DNA of 47,442 bases, from the NCBI GenBank assembly GCA_019637695.1, contig JAHBVG010000047.1, positions 1-47,442 of the forward strand. Reading direction: 5' to 3'. Position 1 is the stretch's first letter. Each line of letters begins with the position of its first letter. The stretch is from Caldilineaceae bacterium. Lineage in GTDB: Bacteria > Chloroflexota > Anaerolineae > Caldilineales > Caldilineaceae. Made by a program: the position numbers and the translations under genes. Positions 25,166-33,042 of this stretch are shown piece after piece. The notes beneath the pieces are model-generated. The model was not told where the DNA came from and made no database searches. It saw nothing but the letters and a program-made list of their open reading frames with translations.

Positions 25166-28100
25166 TTACTCGACCTGCATCCAGCGTCCGTCGTTGAGGA
25201 GGGCGATGGACTCGCCAGGGGCAAAAACGAGCAGAAGGCCGCCGCTCCAAATTTGGACGCTGGCATCCGCGCCGCTTTCAACGGTGGCGGCCCAACCGAT
25301 GTCCGCCTGGGGACCGCCAAGCTGCTCGCGCCAGAGTTTGCCAAAGCCGCGCACAGGTTGAAGCCGATCCGTTGGCGGCGTCAGCGTGGGATCTTCCTGT
25401 GGCTGGCTTTCGTCCCAGGTGTCGGCGAAGCCCTGCCAGCGTCCATCGCCGTCCAAGACATAGATCTGCGTCGTATCCTTGCGCCAGATCATCAGGCCAT
25501 GCTCGAAGGGCTGGCGGGCGAGGAAGGTCTGGAACGGCGCGCCCTGCGGACAGCCCAACGCTGGCGTCGCTTCACGGATCAACGTCTCGGCGTTGTCCAG
25601 GCGCACAGCGCAGGGGACGGGCGTAGCTGGGGCGCTCCCTGGCGTACTTGTCGGCGTGGGGATCAGTCGAGGGCTCTCGACAGTGGCTGTTGGGATGGGG
25701 GCAGCAGGCGCGTCGCTGGCCTTCCAATCCAACGCATCGAGATCGGTTGCAACCGCGCGCTGATCGCGGATGAACCAGAGTCTGTTGCCCGAAGCCAACT
25801 GCGCCGCCTCTCCGCCGCTCACCAGTTCGGGATGGGTCAGTTCCTGCCAGGTATCGCCGCCGTCTGTGGATCGGTAGACGCGCAAGAGCTGATCGAGATC
25901 TTGTTCGAGGATGAAGAGCGCGCCGTCGCCAACAAAGAGTTTTAGCCGAGTGTACAACACATCGCTGATCGAGATCCCCGGCGCCACGATCTGCCAGCTT
26001 TCTCCGCCGTCGTCCGAGCGGGCCAGACGCCGGGTACGCGCCTCGAAATCGGATAGGATGGCGTAGATCCGTTCGTTGTCAGCAAAATCAGGATCGAATT
26101 GCCATTCGTCGATGGTGAAGTGGAGCGCTGCGATCTCTTGCCAGCTTTGGCCGTGATCATCGCTGCGGTAGAGCTGATCGTAGTCGCGCAGAAAGAGCCT
26201 GCCGTCCGGCGCCAGCTTGAACTGGTTGCTGCCCAGGTAAAAGCCATCGGGCAGCAGTAGTTCCGTCCAATGGCCCGCTGGCTGATCCCAGCGGTAGAGG
26301 CGCTGCCCGGCGCTGACCAGATAGAGCCGTTCGCCATCCACCGTCTGGATCGGCTCAATGGCCTGGAGTTGGGTCAAGCCCTGGTTCATCAGCGCCCAAC
26401 CCTCGCCGCCGTCCGCGCTGCGGAAGACGCCATCCCCGCCGTAGGAGCCGCTGCCCGCATAATAGAGCGCGCCATCCGGGGCGGCGGTCACATACTTGCC
26501 ATAGGACGAGAGCGTGCCCAGGTAGATCTGTCGCCAGCGCTGGCCGCCGTCGCCCGATTGAAAGAAAACGCCGTCGGCCAGGGTCACAAAGAGCATGGGA
26601 TCTGCGCCCGCCCGCTCCGCCACCATTAGCGTGCGCGCGCCCTCATCGGGCAGTTTGGACAAATAGTAATCCGGTGGATTGTCCCAGCGCAGGCGGGCCA
26701 ATCCATTCAGCGGCTGGTGGACGATCACCGGCCCTTGCCAGGCGGCCTGATAGTAGAACTGTGCGCTGATGTCGTCCAACACCGCCAGATCGAGGTTGAT
26801 GGGCGCCAGCAGAAAATCCACCAAATCCAGATGCTCGTCGAATTCGGCGAGCAGATCCGCTTCCCCTGCATAGAGTGAGCGGCTCGGCGCGTGATAGTGC
26901 AGATTGCCCGTTCGCCCGCCAACTTGATCGAGCATGGCCCCATCCGCCCCGATCCGATGGATGGCAGTAACGCCGCTGAATCCACTGTAGGTAAGGAAGA
27001 AGTCGCCCGTCTCCCGATCAAAGACGACAAGGGTGCGCACATTGTTGGCGCCGGGCAGGCTCACTGGCTCATCGGCGGGGATGGCGTCTTCGTCCACCGG
27101 CGGTGGATAGACATAGGCCGAGTTGCGGTTGTTTGAGCCGGGTACGCCGTTGTTCTTGAAGACGATCAGCCCCCCTGTCGCCGGATTGACGGCCAGATCC
27201 ACGGTGTACGGGTTGGGGATGAAGGTGGTATCGGCGGGGAAGGTGCTGTGCAAACGGCCCACCTCTTCGCCGTTGCGGTTGTAGACCGTCACCCCGCCGT
27301 CGGCAATGTAGACAAGATCGCGGTTGGGATCGGGCGCAGGGACGCCGCCCTGCGGAAAGGTTGCCACTGCCTCGCCGCTCTCTCCATCCAGGCCAACAAC
27401 CAGCCTCTCTCCGTCCACATACCGGTTGGCGTAGAGCCGGCCATTCGCTTCGTCTACAGCCAGCGGCGCCATGCCTTGCCAATCGCCCAAAATCTCGCCG
27501 CTGATCAGATCGATGGCGTGGATCTGATCCTGATTGTCGGCAATATAGAGCCGGCGATGAATGCTGTCGAGTAGAATCTGCTTCAACCATACGCCCAGCG
27601 CAACGACGCTCTTCGGGGTCAGCGTCTCCTGATCGAGCAGGTAGAGTCGATCATTTTCGTCATATTCGCGGATGCCGAGGATGGTGTTATGCGCGACGAC
27701 AAAACGATTGGGGACGCGCCAGTCCTGCCAGCGCTGTTCGGCTACGACGGTAAGATCCGCAGTGAGCGCCCACAGCCGGTAGACAGCGGGCTGGTTGCGA
27801 TTCTCGTAGCGGTAACCGCTGACGAGCAACCGATCCTGTGCGGCGTCGTAAGAGAAGATCTGCCCGGTGAGCCCATTCGCCTCGGCAACGAGGTTGAGAT
27901 CGGCGTCGAGCCGACGGATCAGTGGCTGCGCGGCGCTGATCCCCACAAACCAGGAATCATCCGGCCCGATGGCTAGATCGTCGATCCAGGCTGGTTTGGC
28001 GATCTGCGCCCTGGGAATGCCGTTTTCCATATGGTACGCTGTGAGAAATTCACCCGTCTCGTTGCGATCCTCCACAAGGACGGCAGTGTTGGAGACAGCC

Positions 28101-28657
28101 ATCCTCGCCGGCCGGTTGAAGACTCGCCACAGGCGCGTCCGCAAGTTGGGGGCGTAGACCGCCAGGTGATCGACGTAGCGCACGACGACCTTTTCTTCGT
28201 CTGGGCTGAGGGCAAAGTCCAACACGTTGCTGAGCGCCAGGCGGATGGCGTCGGTGCGGGGATTGTAGGTGTAGAGCGCGCCGCCATCGACATCAAGCAG
28301 AAAGCCGCGGCGTCCCTCGCGGCTGATCCAGAGTTTACCCCTGCGGTTGCTATTTTCCGATTGGAAGTCGATGAGCGCCCGGCGCACGATCTCGCCACTG
28401 GCGATCTTGATCACCGTCACCGCGCTTTTGGTGCGCCCATCGCTCTCTGGCACACGAGCGCTGAAGACATAGGCCAATCCATTGCGTTCGTCCACCGAGA
28501 GCGACCGGGGCGAATAGGCGTTCCCAGTCGGGAGACCCAGATCGATGGACTGCCAGCGCGGTTGCGGCGTCTGCGCTGCAACAGAAGATCCTCCCACCCA
28601 ACCGACAAATAGCACCGCGCACAAACCCCAGATCAACCAACGTGGCAATGTCTCCAT
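25166..28657 (-). CDS. large secreted beta-propeller protein with BNR/Asp-box repeats
   Basis: The product is a 1163-aa exported protein. A signal peptide is visible (RWLIWGLCAVLFVGWVGGSS, cleavage near VAAQ). Residues about 35-640 look like YVTN/WD-type propeller blades. The second half has five Asp-boxes: SGDGGQRW, SADGGEGW, SDDHGQSW, SDDGGESW and STDGGDTW, the signature of BNR/sortilin-like propellers. A Pro/Thr linker leads to a C-terminal domain of about 140 residues (LGCPQGAP, HGLMIWRKD, RGFGKLWREQLGGPQ) that recurs in the next gene. The start is the ATG at 28657, preceded by GGGAGAGA; the open frame runs further upstream without signal-peptide logic. The role is unknown; such proteins often bind glycans or cell-surface partners. 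Confidence 0.85.
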   Translation of the reverse strand: METLPRWLIWGLCAVLFVGWVGGSSVAAQTPQPRWQSIDLGLPTGNAYSPRSLSVDERNGLAYVFSARVPESDGRTKSAVTVIKIASGEIVRRALIDFQSENSNRRGKLWISREGRRGFLLDVDGGALYTYNPRTDAIRLALSNVLDFALSPDEEKVVVRYVDHLAVYAPNLRTRLWRVFNRPARMAVSNTAVLVEDRNETGEFLTAYHMENGIPRAQIAKPAWIDDLAIGPDDSWFVGISAAQPLIRRLDADLNLVAEANGLTGQIFSYDAAQDRLLVSGYRYENRNQPAVYRLWALTADLTVVAEQRWQDWRVPNRFVVAHNTILGIREYDENDRLYLLDQETLTPKSVVALGVWLKQILLDSIHRRLYIADNQDQIHAIDLISGEILGDWQGMAPLAVDEANGRLYANRYVDGERLVVGLDGESGEAVATFPQGGVPAPDPNRDLVYIADGGVTVYNRNGEEVGRLHSTFPADTTFIPNPYTVDLAVNPATGGLIVFKNNGVPGSNNRNSAYVYPPPVDEDAIPADEPVSLPGANNVRTLVVFDRETGDFFLTYSGFSGVTAIHRIGADGAMLDQVGGRTGNLHYHAPSRSLYAGEADLLAEFDEHLDLVDFLLAPINLDLAVLDDISAQFYYQAAWQGPVIVHQPLNGLARLRWDNPPDYYLSKLPDEGARTLMVAERAGADPMLFVTLADGVFFQSGDGGQRWRQIYLGTLSSYGKYVTAAPDGALYYAGSGSYGGDGVFRSADGGEGWALMNQGLTQLQAIEPIQTVDGERLYLVSAGQRLYRWDQPAGHWTELLLPDGFYLGSNQFKLAPDGRLFLRDYDQLYRSDDHGQSWQEIAALHFTIDEWQFDPDFADNERIYAILSDFEARTRRLARSDDGGESWQIVAPGISISDVLYTRLKLFVGDGALFILEQDLDQLLRVYRSTDGGDTWQELTHPELVSGGEAAQLASGNRLWFIRDQRAVATDLDALDWKASDAPAAPIPTATVESPRLIPTPTSTPGSAPATPVPCAVRLDNAETLIREATPALGCPQGAPFQTFLARQPFEHGLMIWRKDTTQIYVLDGDGRWQGFADTWDESQPQEDPTLTPPTDRLQPVRGFGKLWREQLGGPQADIGWAATVESGADASVQIWSGGLLLVFAPGESIALLNDGRWMQVE

Positions 28658-28765
28658 TGATCTCTCCCGTGTTTTAAATGCGGAATGGTGAATGGCAGGG
28701 CGGGCAGGGAAGTGGAGGAGTGGGGGAGCAAAGAATATGGCTCCCCCGTTTCCCAATCTCAGCAA

Positions 28766-28846
28766 TTCACGATTTAGGCTCCCGTCAGCTCCGTGACCTG
28801 GTGGTGGGCCGGTCCATGACCGGCCCAGAGCCTATGAAATCGTGAA
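28766..28846. repeat. 81-bp palindromic element
   Basis: Outer imperfect arms TTCACGATTTAGGCTC (28766-28781) and GAGCCTATGAAATCGTGAA (28828-28846) enclose a perfect hairpin GGGCCGGTC-CAT-GACCGGCCC (28806-28826). It lies between the two secreted-protein genes. No target duplication seen. Confidence 0.75.
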
Positions 28847-28862
28847 CGACTGCGATTTACTT

Positions 28863-29594
28863 TTACTCTACGCGCGTCCAGCGCCCATCATTGAAGATCA
28901 GGAAGCGTTCAGGCAGGCCAAAGCTGATGAGTTGTCCATGTTCCCAGCGTTGCGTGCTGCCATTGGCGGCCCCTTCGGGTAGAGTCCCCCAGCCAATTTC
29001 TGCCTGGGGACCGCCCAGTTGTTCGCGCCAGATACGGCCAAAGCCGCGAATCGGTTGGTAGAGGCCATCCGGCGCGGTGATGCTCTCATCAGATTCGGGC
29101 TGCCCTTCCTCGAAAGTATCCTCGAAGCTGCGCCAGCGACCGTCGTCATGAAGCACGTAGATCCGCTGCTCGTCCTCGCGCCAGATCATCATACCATTTT
29201 GGAAGGATTGGCGCGCCATCTGCGTCAATTCTGGCGCAGCCAGCGGGCAGCCCAAGACTGGGTATTGCTCGGCCAGTTGCGCGTCCTGACCTGTCAACGC
29301 CTGGTCGCAGGGATCGGGTTCCAGCATGGGCGCTGGGGTGGGCGAGGGCAGCAGACTCACCGCGGCGCGGGGGGTAGCCAGCACACTTTCGGCTGCCGCT
29401 GCGGGCGTCTCCGCAGGCGCGGGTGTGTCTGTCGGGGGCGTCGGCGGCGTCGGGGGGATAGGGGTATCGGTCGGCGCCGGTTGCGTTGTCGGGGTAGCAG
29501 TAGGCTCGGGGGTGGGCGCCTCCTCGCCGCCACAAGCGGCCAGCGCCAACATCAGCAACAAACAGAGTAAGGGTATCCATCGAAAACGATTCAC
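28863..29594 (-). CDS. lipoprotein with Pro/Thr-rich linker and C-terminal domain shared with the neighbouring propeller protein
   Basis: The 243-aa product begins MNRFRWIPLLCLLLMLALAAC, a lipoprotein signal with lipobox LAAC (Cys21), so it is anchored outside the membrane. A low-complexity linker rich in PT, TP and PP follows (about 25-75). The C-terminal domain of about 140 residues (LGCPLAAP, NGMMIWREDEQRIYVL, RGFGRIWREQLGGPQ) closely matches the end of the upstream propeller gene. The start is a GTG at 29594 with GGAGG five bases before it; the TTG four codons earlier overlaps that site. Function unknown. The two genes probably arose by duplication of the domain and act at the cell surface. 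Confidence 0.8.
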   Translation of the reverse strand: MNRFRWIPLLCLLLMLALAACGGEEAPTPEPTATPTTQPAPTDTPIPPTPPTPPTDTPAPAETPAAAAESVLATPRAAVSLLPSPTPAPMLEPDPCDQALTGQDAQLAEQYPVLGCPLAAPELTQMARQSFQNGMMIWREDEQRIYVLHDDGRWRSFEDTFEEGQPESDESITAPDGLYQPIRGFGRIWREQLGGPQAEIGWGTLPEGAANGSTQRWEHGQLISFGLPERFLIFNDGRWTRVE

Positions 29595-29605
29595 AAATTC
29601 CTCCA

Positions 29606-29647
29606 AGTAGCAGGTAGCAGTTAGCAGGTAGCAGTTAGCAGGTAAGG
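29606..29647. repeat. 7-mer tandem repeat, GGTAGCA/GTTAGCA dialect
   Basis: Six consecutive units (AGTAGCA, GGTAGCA, GTTAGCA, GGTAGCA, GTTAGCA, GGTAAGG) lie directly upstream of the lipoprotein start. Confidence 0.9.
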
Positions 29648-29653
29648 CAGAGT

Positions 29654-29786
29654 AAAGGCAAGTAAAACTATACGGCCATATACCGTAGGGGCACGGGTGG
29701 GGGCGGGATCAAACATCAGCTTCATGGCGAGCATGCTTCCCGCCCCCATCCGTGCCCTTACCCAACCCGTATAGTTACAAAGGCAA
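29654..29786. mobile_element. MITE-like element with TIR GTAACTRTACRG and 8-bp target duplication (copy 1)
   Basis: Target duplication AAAGGCAA is at 29654-29661 and 29779-29786. Inside lie terminal repeats ending ACTATACGG (29662-29675; the left one has two extra A) and CCGTATAGTTAC (29767-29778). The 77-bp palindromic core (29685-29761) starts GTAGGGGCACGGGTGGGGGC and ends CCGTGCCCTTAC. The core is largely the same as that at 40009-40085, with paired changes in the stem. Confidence 0.85.
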
Positions 29787-29899
29787 AAGGCAAAGGGCAA
29801 AAGTCGTGGAGACCGTAGAGGGGCACAGGGCTACATGTTTGCAAGTTGCAGGTCTGCAGGTGACAGGCGAATGGCAGACAATGCGCTCCCAGTCCCCAA

Positions 29900-30700
29900 T
29901 CACTTCTCCCTCAGCCACGCCAGGATGCCGAAGAGTCCACATTGTCCTTGTTCGGCGCGGTGACTGTAGAAATCTTGGGTATTTTGGGCGGTGTCGATGC
30001 CGCTGATCTCGATCTGCTCAGCGGGGACGCCCGCTTCGATCAACTGAGCGGCGTTAGCCTGCCAGAGATCAAAATAGGGATGGGCCTCCGTTCCATTGGG
30101 AAAATGGAAGAAACGCTCGGCGTTGGGCAATTTAGCCAACGCCATCTTGTAGACCTCTTCGCCCACTTCGTAACTTTGTGGACCAATGCTCGGCCCGATC
30201 CCCACGCGCACATCGGCAGGGTTGACGCCGTAAGCGGCCTGCATGGCCCACAGCGTCGCTGCGGCGATACCGTTGACGGTTCCTCGCCAGCCGGCATGAC
30301 AGACCCCCAACGCGTGGGCCACGGGATCGTAGAGGATCACAGGCACACAGTCGGCAAAAAAGAGCAGCAGCGGCAGATCCACGGCGTCGGTGATGAGCGC
30401 GTCGGTAGCTTGTTGGCGCGTCCCCGCGTCGTCCCAATCGACCTTCGCCACCCCTGTGCCGTGGACCTGATGGGTGTGTACACGGCGGGTCGGGTCCACG
30501 CCCAGCGCGGCGCAGAAACGGGCGAAGTTATCCTGCACCCGCTCTGGCGTATCCCCGCGCGTGATGCTGAAGTTGAGGCTTGTCCACGGCGCAGGGGAGA
30601 CGCCGCCATGCCGCGTGCTGACGTGGGCGCGCATGGGCAGATCGGCAAGAGTTTCAAAAGTATAGGTGACAACGCCGTTGGCGTGTTCATGGCGATTCAT
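29900..30700 (-). CDS. pgeF: PgeF/YfiH family multicopper polyphenol oxidase-like protein
   Basis: This 266-aa member of the laccase-domain family is known as peptidoglycan editing factor in E. coli and as purine nucleoside phosphorylase/LACC1-like in others. All signature blocks are present: RVHTHQVHG (His80), ALITDAVDLPLLLFFADCVP (Cys118), and GVCHAGWRGTVNGI (His135). These three residues form the metal site. It is cytosolic, with no signal peptide. The ATG at 30700 gives the family's usual length and start; its ribosome site is weak. The open frame upstream crosses the ferredoxin terminator and is not used. It lies downstream of the ferredoxin gene but behind a terminator, so it is a separate unit. 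Confidence 0.9.
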   Translation of the reverse strand: MNRHEHANGVVTYTFETLADLPMRAHVSTRHGGVSPAPWTSLNFSITRGDTPERVQDNFARFCAALGVDPTRRVHTHQVHGTGVAKVDWDDAGTRQQATDALITDAVDLPLLLFFADCVPVILYDPVAHALGVCHAGWRGTVNGIAAATLWAMQAAYGVNPADVRVGIGPSIGPQSYEVGEEVYKMALAKLPNAERFFHFPNGTEAHPYFDLWQANAAQLIEAGVPAEQIEISGIDTAQNTQDFYSHRAEQGQCGLFGILAWLREK

Positions 30701-30784
30701 CAGGTCTGGGCGACTCTCTTTTCTCGATAAGGGTAAGTGCTGATCCGCAGTATAGATGATCCGCGCCCTGCTCTCCAAACTTTG

Positions 30785-30818
30785 GGCAAAAGACAAGCCC
30801 CGGAAGGGTGTCCGGGGC
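30785..30818 (-). terminator. intrinsic terminator of the ferredoxin gene
   Basis: On the minus strand GCCCCGGA-CACCCT-TCCGGGGC (30818-30797) is followed by TTGTCTTTTG. It lies 29 bases after the ferredoxin stop codon. Confidence 0.85.
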
Positions 30819-30846
30819 CTGGATTTGTTATTCAATTGTTCGGTGT

Positions 30847-31035
30847 TCAGGCGATGCTCAGCGCCTCGTAAGGACAGGTTTCCACGGCCAACAGCACCTG
30901 TTCTTGCAGTTCTTCGGGCACGTCAATTACGCGCACCATGATGATGTTGTCATCGCCCATTTCAAAGACTTGCGGCACGCTGTACTCACAATCTCCACAC
31001 CCAATGCACATCTCTTCGTTGACAAGAATCTTCAT
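30847..31035 (-). CDS. small single-cluster [4Fe-4S] ferredoxin
   Basis: This 62-aa electron carrier has three cysteines in CIGCGDC (10, 13, 16) and a fourth in ETCPYEA (54), the arrangement of the short monocluster ferredoxins. The loop between is acidic, as usual. AGGAG lies nine bases before the ATG and a good terminator follows, so it is transcribed alone. The partner enzyme cannot be told from context; the radical SAM protein and 2-oxoacid dehydrogenase genes in the window are possible but unproven users. Confidence 0.92.
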   Translation of the reverse strand: MKILVNEEMCIGCGDCEYSVPQVFEMGDDNIIMVRVIDVPEELQEQVLLAVETCPYEALSIA

Positions 31036-31198
31036 AGAGCCCGGCTCCTATAGGAACTTTGGCCTTCCCAAAACTTGAAAGGCCATACGAAAACGAGTTA
31101 ATCCTATTGTAGAGGAGACCGGCGGTTTTACGCAAAATTCGAGACCATCTGTTAAAAATTTCACAAATGGGGCGAATTCACAGAGGACTGCTCTTTTG

Positions 31199-31915
31199 TT
31201 ATTCAGACCAGACAAAGAGATTTGGCGGTAAAGGTATTGTCTGTACTCGCCATGTTGCCTTCTTTTTCAGACGAGAGAAAGATAACCGCACACGAAATAC
31301 TTCACCTCGGCTTGGGGCATTGCGACCGGCAAGCCAGATAGTATCATCTGCCGTCGGATTGTAACGTTCCTGTAGCAGACCATTCGGCAATGCTGCGACG
31401 GTTATACTATTCAGAACGTTAATGCCACTCTCTTGTTCTTTGTAGTTGTACTTTACAAATACAGTAGTGCTAATGTAGTTTTCGCCCCGAATCTGGAGAA
31501 TCGAGGGTAAGTCTCCGGGAATTTCAACTGTCTGCCATGCGCGGACCTGTCTCACCATTAGTGAAAATTGTGAGGTCTGAAGTGTGGCTGTACCACTTCC
31601 ACTTACCTTCTCTGCTTTGGAATCAACAAACAGTGCTTGTTTGATAGCATATTCAGGATGGAAAATATATCGCGCCCTCTTGTAGTCGATCTTGCCAAAA
31701 AGCCGTTGACCTATTTTAGACATACCCATGGTATCGAGTGCTTCACGTGTAATGTCTTCACCTATGTCGGCAACAAGATCACTTTCTTCTTGAAATATTT
31801 CGGCAGCACTTGTCCGGTAATCGTAAAGAGCTTGAACAACCAGCCGCAGTGATGCCTTTTCAATCTCCTCAAGGCGGTCGAGATTGTTATGTAGAGATTC
31901 AGGATCGATCAACAT
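31199..31915 (-). CDS. type II restriction endonuclease, SfiI-like
   Basis: This 238-aa nuclease resembles SfiI, the tetrameric enzyme that cuts GGCCNNNNNGGCC. From memory of SfiI I match the segments AEDIT, GFIDYKRVRW, LLVDAKAS, LPHARLKQRYNP and SPARGEVARIRVYFDRLK. The equivalents here are GEDIT, GKIDYKRARY, LFVDSKAE, LPNGLLQERYNP and APSRGEVFRVRLSFSRLK. The catalytic PD-(D/E)xK site is then Asp77 and Asp98-x-Lys100. It overlaps the preceding methyltransferase gene by 17 bases, the usual coupling of a type II pair. The DNA is less GC-rich than the surroundings, consistent with transfer. The recognition sequence is an inference from similarity. Confidence 0.82.
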   Translation of the reverse strand: MLIDPESLHNNLDRLEEIEKASLRLVVQALYDYRTSAAEIFQEESDLVADIGEDITREALDTMGMSKIGQRLFGKIDYKRARYIFHPEYAIKQALFVDSKAEKVSGSGTATLQTSQFSLMVRQVRAWQTVEIPGDLPSILQIRGENYISTTVFVKYNYKEQESGINVLNSITVAALPNGLLQERYNPTADDTIWLAGRNAPSRGEVFRVRLSFSRLKKKATWRVQTIPLPPNLFVWSE

Positions 31916-33020
31916 GCTCTGCGCTCACGTCCAAAGATGGAGAGGATGATCGTTCATCGGAGGAGTCTGTTTGATAACTTTCGTGCTTCTCTAGCAATCT
32001 AGGCGGCTCCTGGCTGACTTTGCGCCGCGCTAATTCAACATAATCGGGAGACAACTCGATCCCAACGAAGCGTCGTCCTTGACGAATCGCAGCAACTGCG
32101 GTTGTACCACTGCCTATGAAACAATCTAAGACAATATCGTCGGGATCTGTCAGAAGTTGAATAATGCGCGTGGGTAACGCCACAGGAAATTTTGCTTCAT
32201 GATCGTCGTTAGTGCGCACTGATGGAATCTGCCAAACTGCGCGTGAACCCCAATCCCTCCATTCGTTGCGCGTCAGCCGGTTACGATCAATTTTCGTTAC
32301 ACCCGGTTTCCAAAAGATATATAGATATTCAAATTCGTCAACCGCCCGGTAAGAGAGGCTGGCCCACTGTGAATTCTCCCACGCTGGATCTTTGACCCAG
32401 ATGCGACGATCATAGAGATAAAACCCAGCAGCCGATGCCCATGATTCGACCAAGCCGCCAACCACCTTCACACGCGTTTGTGCTTCAGATTTGCCTCCAC
32501 GAATATTATTCCCATTTAATCGCCGGTCGACCGTCTGCTCACTACACCCCAAGAACTGGGCAAGCTGATATCGATTGTACTCTGGATGCTGCTGCATCGC
32601 ATCAAGTACATCCTGTCGGGTAACAGGTGAACGTTTGCGCCTCACGACCTCGGCCTGAATACGCGGCATAGTGGGATCTCGAAAGACCAGAATGTCTGCA
32701 ATGTTAATAACGAGAAAACCACCAGGTTTGATAATCGGGAAATGACAGGCAATTACCGTAGAGAGAAGGGTTTGCCAACCTTCGAAATCCAAATAAGCTT
32801 CATACTCTTTACCCACAAAGTAAGGTGGAGACCATACACTGAGCGAAATACTATTGGGCTCGATTTGAATAAGTAACTGGGCAGCATCTCCTTGATGGAT
32901 CTCATTGATCGACAAATACTCCTGTCGATGATCCTTATGTTCGTACAGAGGGCCTAAGGATGCCTGAAGTTCTGGAGGAAGTCGTTGCAAATTTAGACCA
33001 TTTTCATTTCTATAGCTCAC
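31899..33020 (-). CDS. type II DNA methyltransferase (N4-cytosine type) with inserted HTH, partner of the SfiI-like nuclease
   Basis: In this 373-aa methyltransferase the catalytic motif SPPYFVG (SPPY at 64-67) precedes the AdoMet motif DCFIGSGTT (299-307), the beta-class order. SPPY is typical of N4-cytosine enzymes, which suits protection of a GC-only site. Between them, residues about 132-170 form an extra helix-turn-helix (YQLAQFLGCSEQTVDRRLNG), possibly for target recognition or for controlling its own expression. The start is a GTG at 33020 with a perfect AAGGAGG five bases upstream. Its end overlaps the nuclease start. The C-terminal tail is Ser-rich. Confidence 0.88.
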   Translation of the reverse strand: MSYRNENGLNLQRLPPELQASLGPLYEHKDHRQEYLSINEIHQGDAAQLLIQIEPNSISLSVWSPPYFVGKEYEAYLDFEGWQTLLSTVIACHFPIIKPGGFLVINIADILVFRDPTMPRIQAEVVRRKRSPVTRQDVLDAMQQHPEYNRYQLAQFLGCSEQTVDRRLNGNNIRGGKSEAQTRVKVVGGLVESWASAAGFYLYDRRIWVKDPAWENSQWASLSYRAVDEFEYLYIFWKPGVTKIDRNRLTRNEWRDWGSRAVWQIPSVRTNDDHEAKFPVALPTRIIQLLTDPDDIVLDCFIGSGTTAVAAIRQGRRFVGIELSPDYVELARRKVSQEPPRLLEKHESYQTDSSDERSSSPSLDVSAEHVDRS

Positions 33021-33042
33021 AGATCCCTCCTTGTAGCTGAAA

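Noticed and set aside
28658..28765. 36-residue N-terminal extension of the propeller protein
   Set aside because: The ATG at 28657 has a ribosome site and begins a proper signal peptide; the extension does not.
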